Assembly (NCBI GenBank): GCA_018806915.1
Contig: JAGKQI010000100.1
Coordinates: forward strand, 1,488,001 to 1,552,000
DNA: 64,000 bases
DNA from: Phytophthora colocasiae
Lineage: Eukaryota > Oomycota > Peronosporomycetes > Peronosporales > Peronosporaceae
Reading direction: 5' to 3'
Made by a program: the position numbers and the translations under genes. The notes under the pieces were generated by a model. It did no database searches. It was not told the DNA's origin and saw only the letters and a list, made by a program, of their open reading frames with translations. Below, piece after piece: positions 60,357 through 64,000 of this stretch (the first letter of the stretch is position 1; each line of letters begins with the position of its first letter).

Positions 60357-60783
60357 GTGGGCAAGTATGCCTTGTGAAGGAGTTTTTAGCAGTATCAACT
60401 TTACTCTCGCGAGGGATAAAACAAAACAATTGATCGTTTACTTTTCGCTTCTAAATTTTATAAGCTTCAGATTAGATCCTCATCCTCTCCTCTAAACTAC
60501 AGTAGTAGCTGCTTTCTTCAGCGCGAACACAGACGCGTCCTCATCAGAAGATCTTAGACCTGTTTTTCTTCAGCAAACAAAGTCTCGAACAACGATCGGA
60601 TATACTCCAGATCATCAAGCTACTCCATCATTTGGAAAATATGTACGTCTTTCCAATGAATTAGACGGTGAATATTATTTTCTGGTAAAGTGATAGTCAA
60701 CAACTCAGGAGGCCACAACGCAATTTGATTCAAGTAGCTCGACCAACTTTGGTACTACCTTTCTTTCAATAACTGTCAAGACC

Positions 60784-61054
60784 ATGATGGTTTTCGTTCT
60801 TTCAGGGGCTCACAACCGAATCGTTGTAGATCGTTCGCTCTCACTGTCGTCACTACCGCTTGCTGTCGCGAACGTTGCTGCTGCTGACCAACCCTGCGTT
60901 ACGTACGGCTTCTACATTGAGGAGATTCCTGTGAAAAATTATGGTGACAACAAGAAGGAACAATTCTGGGGATGAACTTTTGCGGAATGGGCTGAGGTGG
61001 TTGCTGCAGTCTCGGTGGTTGGGGTCCCCAACTTGGGGAGGCTGGGGCTGGTAA
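60784..61054 (+). pseudogene. related Gly/Trp-rich frame, unit 4, decayed
   Basis: Same region again. The frame ends in a TGA just after the FWG of the linker. Confidence 0.45.
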
Positions 61055-61971
61055 GGAGGTATGAGCTTCTACGTACTTCTCCGAATGCAAGTACCCCATT
61101 GAAGATCGGTCACTATCGAGTTCGGATTGAGTTTTAGTTCAAATAATGAACCAAGTCAGGCAGCTATGCTTCGTTTTGCGTTCCAGTGCATTTACATATC
61201 CTCGACTGTATTAATATTGTCAATTTCCGTCAAAAATTACCGATTTAGCTTGACAATATCCAGATCTATAACCAGGGTGGAGACTTTCTCATCTCCACGA
61301 TTGATTCGGCTGCGGCGGTGCCTTAACGTTGAGTTTCTAGTAAATTGGAGTCTATCATAACTGTTTTATTCTTCTGCTTGAAGTAAAAGTGTTTTGCTTG
61401 TGGTTTCTATCAAATTGTGGTGGTCTACAGCATGGAATAATCGAGCACTTCAAGTGCAGATTACAAGTAAGTATGTGTGTGCAAGGCAATGACATGTACG
61501 AGAAGTACTAACGTAGCACGTAAATATCAACTTTCGTTTCATAAAATGAAAGACCTGGCAGGTACTCTTTACCAGCTCCAACCACCAAAACCGCAACAGC
61601 CACCCCACCGTCCACCCCAAGGCCCCCAACCCCAACACTCCTTCTTGTTGTTTCCGTCGATTGACTACTACGCAAAAGTAGTAGTCTCGACGGGTGTAGT
61701 AGCTGCAGTACGCAACGCGCATCAATCGAAGCAGACAGATTGCGTTATGTTAGTGCTTTGCCAGGTAATTTCTTTTACTGAAATGCATTGATTGATTGAG
61801 TAGAGTGGGGCTAGAATTCATTTTCACAGAAAAGTACTAGGCTCAGGCTATCAAACGACATGGGGAAATTGGTATCACCTTTTCAGCTTCAGTAATTCCA
61901 CACAACACGATTTGCCTTCCACACAACAAGTCGAGTACCAGAACCAAACAACCAAACAAGCGCTCAGCAAG

Positions 61972-62435
61972 ATGAAGATCAGCACGTTTCTCGTCGCCAC
62001 GATGGCCATCCTCGGTGCCGTCTCCGCTGCCAGCCAACCTCTCGTCAAGACTCCGGCCGACGCACTGGAGAAGATTCAAGCGACTGCATTGCCCGATGGC
62101 GTCACACTCACGGAACCGCCGAGATGATCGACCCGCCTACCGATGCTAAGGGTACCGAACCGTAGGAAGTTGCCGTGAACAAGGACGACAATGAAAATAG
62201 CAAGAAGGAGCAGCTCGGTTGGGGTGTCGGAGGCTGGGGCGCTGGTGGTTGGGGCCTCGGAGGCTGGGGTGGTTGGGGTGGTTGGGGTGGCTTCGGTCCC
62301 TACCGCTTCGGATTCATGTGCGGTGGTGTTCCTGGTTGGGCCTATCCGATGGGTTACTGGAATCGCTATGGTGCTGGTTTGTACGGCGGTGGTTGTGTTC
62401 TAGGCATGGCTTACGGCGGCCTCTACTACTGCTAA
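61972..62435 (+). pseudogene. secreted Gly/Trp-rich protein, array copy 5, broken
   Basis: A missing G at about 62113 brings in a TGA at 62125-62127, and a cluster of further changes lies between 62125 and 62165, including a TAG in the original frame. One Gly in the C-terminal part has become Val (near 62398). The signal peptide and GW repeats are still readable. It is the most diverged copy in the window. Confidence 0.8.
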
Positions 62436-62861
62436 GTGGGCAAGTATGCCTTGTGAAGGAGTTTTAGCAGTATCAACTTTACTCTCGCGAGGGATAAAAC
62501 AAAACAATTGATCGTTTACTTTTCGCTTCTAAATTTTATAAGCTTCAGATTAGATCCTCATCCTCTCCTCTAAACTACAGTAGTAGCTGCTTTCTTCAGC
62601 GCGAACACAGACGCGTCCTCATCAGAAGATCTTAGACCTGTTTTTCTTCAGCAAACAAAGTCTCGAACAACGATCGGATATACTCCAGATCATCAAGCTA
62701 CTCCATCATTTGGAAAATATGTACGTCTTTCCAATGAATTAGACGGTGAATATTATTTTCTGGTAAAGTGATAGTCAACAACTCAGGAGGCCACAACGCA
62801 ATTTGATTCAAGTAGCTCGACCAACTTTGGTACTACCTTTCTTTCAATAACTGTCAAGACC

Positions 62862-63134
62862 ATGATGGTTTTTCGTTCTTTCAGGGGCTCACAACCGAAT
62901 CGTTGTAGATCGTTCGCTCTCACTGTCGTCACTACCGCTTGCTGTCGCGAACGTTGCTGCTGCTGACCAACCCTGCGTTACGTACGGCTTCTACATTGAG
63001 GAGGTTCCTGTGAAAAATTATGGTGACAACAAGAAGGAACAATTCTGGGGATAAACTTTTTGCGGAATGGGCTGAGGTGGTTGCTGCAGTCTCGGTGGTT
63101 GGGGTCCCCAACTTGGGGAGGCTGGGGCTGGTAA
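62862..63134 (+). pseudogene. related Gly/Trp-rich frame, unit 5, decayed
   Basis: Fifth copy of the decayed frame, with an extra T in the run near 63055-63060 relative to other units. Confidence 0.45.
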
Positions 63135-63400
63135 GGAGGTATGAGCTTCTACGTACTTCTCCGAATGCAAGTACCCCATTGAAGATCGGTCACTATCGAG
63201 TTCCGGATTGAGTTTTAGTTCAAATAATGAACCAAGTCAGGCAGCTATGCTTCGTTTTGCGTTCCAGTGCATTTATATATCCTCGACTGTATTAATATTG
63301 TCAATTTCCGTCAAAATTACCGATTTAGCTTGACAATATCCAGATCTATAACCAGGGTGGAGACTTTCTCATCTCCACGATTGATTCGGCTGCGGCGGTG

Positions 63401-64000
63401 CCTTAACGTTGAGTTTCTAGTAAATTGGAGTCTATCATAACTGTTTTATTCTTCTGCTTGAAGTAAAAGTGTTTTGCTTGTGGTTTCTATCAAATTGTGG
63501 TGGTCTACAGCATGGAATAATCGAGCACTTCAAGTGCAGATTACAAGTAAGTATGTGTGTGCAAGGCAATGACATGTACGAGAAGTACTAACGTAGCACG
63601 TAAATATCAACTTTCGTTTCATAAAATGAAAGACCTGGCAGGTACTCTTTACCAGCTCCAACCACCAAAACCGCAACAGCCACCCCACCGTCCACCCCAA
63701 GGCCCCCAACCCCAACACTCCTTCTTGTTGTTTCCGTCGATTGACTACTACGCAAAAGTAGTAGTCTCGACGGGTGTAGTAGCTGCAGTACGCAACGCGC
63801 ATCAATCGAAGCAGACAGATTGCGTTATGTTAGTGCTTTGCCAGGTAATTTCTTTTACTGAAATGCATTGATTGATTGAGTAGAGTGGGGCTAGAATTCA
63901 TTTTCACAGAAAAGTACTAGGCTCAGGCTATCAAACGACATGGGGAAATTGGTATCACCTTTTCAGCTTCAGTAATTCCACACAACACGATTTGCCTTCC
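63401..64000 (+). repeat. sixth array unit, cut by the window end
   Basis: Holds the minus-strand fragment, the hairpin and the region before the gene. The ATG of a sixth Gly/Trp-rich gene would fall about 50 bp past the window end. Confidence 0.85.

Larger units (their letters stand above)
53193..64000 (+). repeat. tandem array of ~2.08-kb units
   Basis: Units begin at about 53193, 55082, 57161, 59241, 61321 and 63401 (period 2,079-2,080). The first is about 190 bp shorter owing to a deletion near 53313-53322, and the last is cut by the window end. Units are nearly identical; most differences are single-base changes in homopolymer runs. Each has a secreted Gly/Trp-rich protein gene, a related decayed frame ~0.9 kb further on, a minus-strand fragment of the same kind, and a short hairpin. 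Confidence 0.95.

Noticed and set aside
1..64000. tRNA, rRNA or other structured RNA genes
   Set aside because: None could be recognised by eye. The only tRNA-like text is in the primer-binding sites of the two LTR elements.

Overview
The window looks like a gene-sparse, transposon-dense stretch of an oomycete nuclear genome, most likely Phytophthora or a close relative. The evidence is a secreted RXLR-dEER effector gene with an oomycete Inr/FPR core promoter, a flagellar-transport gene (IFT25), very short introns, and oomycete-type copia, gypsy, MULE, hAT and pogo elements. No tRNA, rRNA or bacterial-style operon was seen.

Layout. 1-2.5 kb: the 3' end of an unidentified gene (+), then a convergent IFT25/HSPB11-like gene (-) with one small intron. 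3.3-7.0 kb: two divergent members of an unrecognised family with presequence-like N-termini, one carrying a single 'SESSAFPEFSP' unit and the other five, separated by a deleted pogo-like transposon. 7.4-9.4 kb: an intact RXLR effector gene and a broken paralogue that keeps its promoter. 9.45-14.8 kb: a young, intact copia element (-). 14.8-18.6 kb: two decayed copies of a gene with a GIY-YIG-like (T5orf172-type) C-terminus; one copy is split by a hAT element. 19.2-38.4 kb: a decayed MULE transposase gene split by a 15.8-kb gypsy element that has 1,543-bp LTRs, a 4-bp target duplication, two RNase H domains and a long ORF on the opposite strand. 38.8-47.0 kb: a second decayed MULE holding a 2-kb non-coding insertion, a decayed hAT, a 148-bp tandem triplication, and a 632-bp non-autonomous MULE with a 9-bp target duplication. 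47.2-53.2 kb: an intact gene for a ZNFX1-type helicase (CCCH finger, SF1 helicase, NF-X1 fingers, RZ finger). 53.2-64 kb: a tandem array of ~2.08-kb units running off the window, each carrying a gene for a small secreted Gly/Trp-rich protein. The first three copies are intact, the fourth and fifth are broken.

How it fits together. Only about nine host-type genes appear intact; the rest is nested mobile DNA. The insertion order can be read directly: the gypsy lies inside the first MULE, the hAT inside the GIY-YIG-like pseudogene, and the 632-bp MULE inside an older MULE end just upstream of the ZNFX1 gene. ZNFX1 proteins act in small-RNA silencing and RNA surveillance in animals, so its place among these elements is suggestive but proves nothing.

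The observations I would follow first are the antisense ORF and the dispersed TCTGGTGAACA-like motif of the gypsy element, the Gly/Trp-rich array, and the SESSAFPEFSP repeat family.
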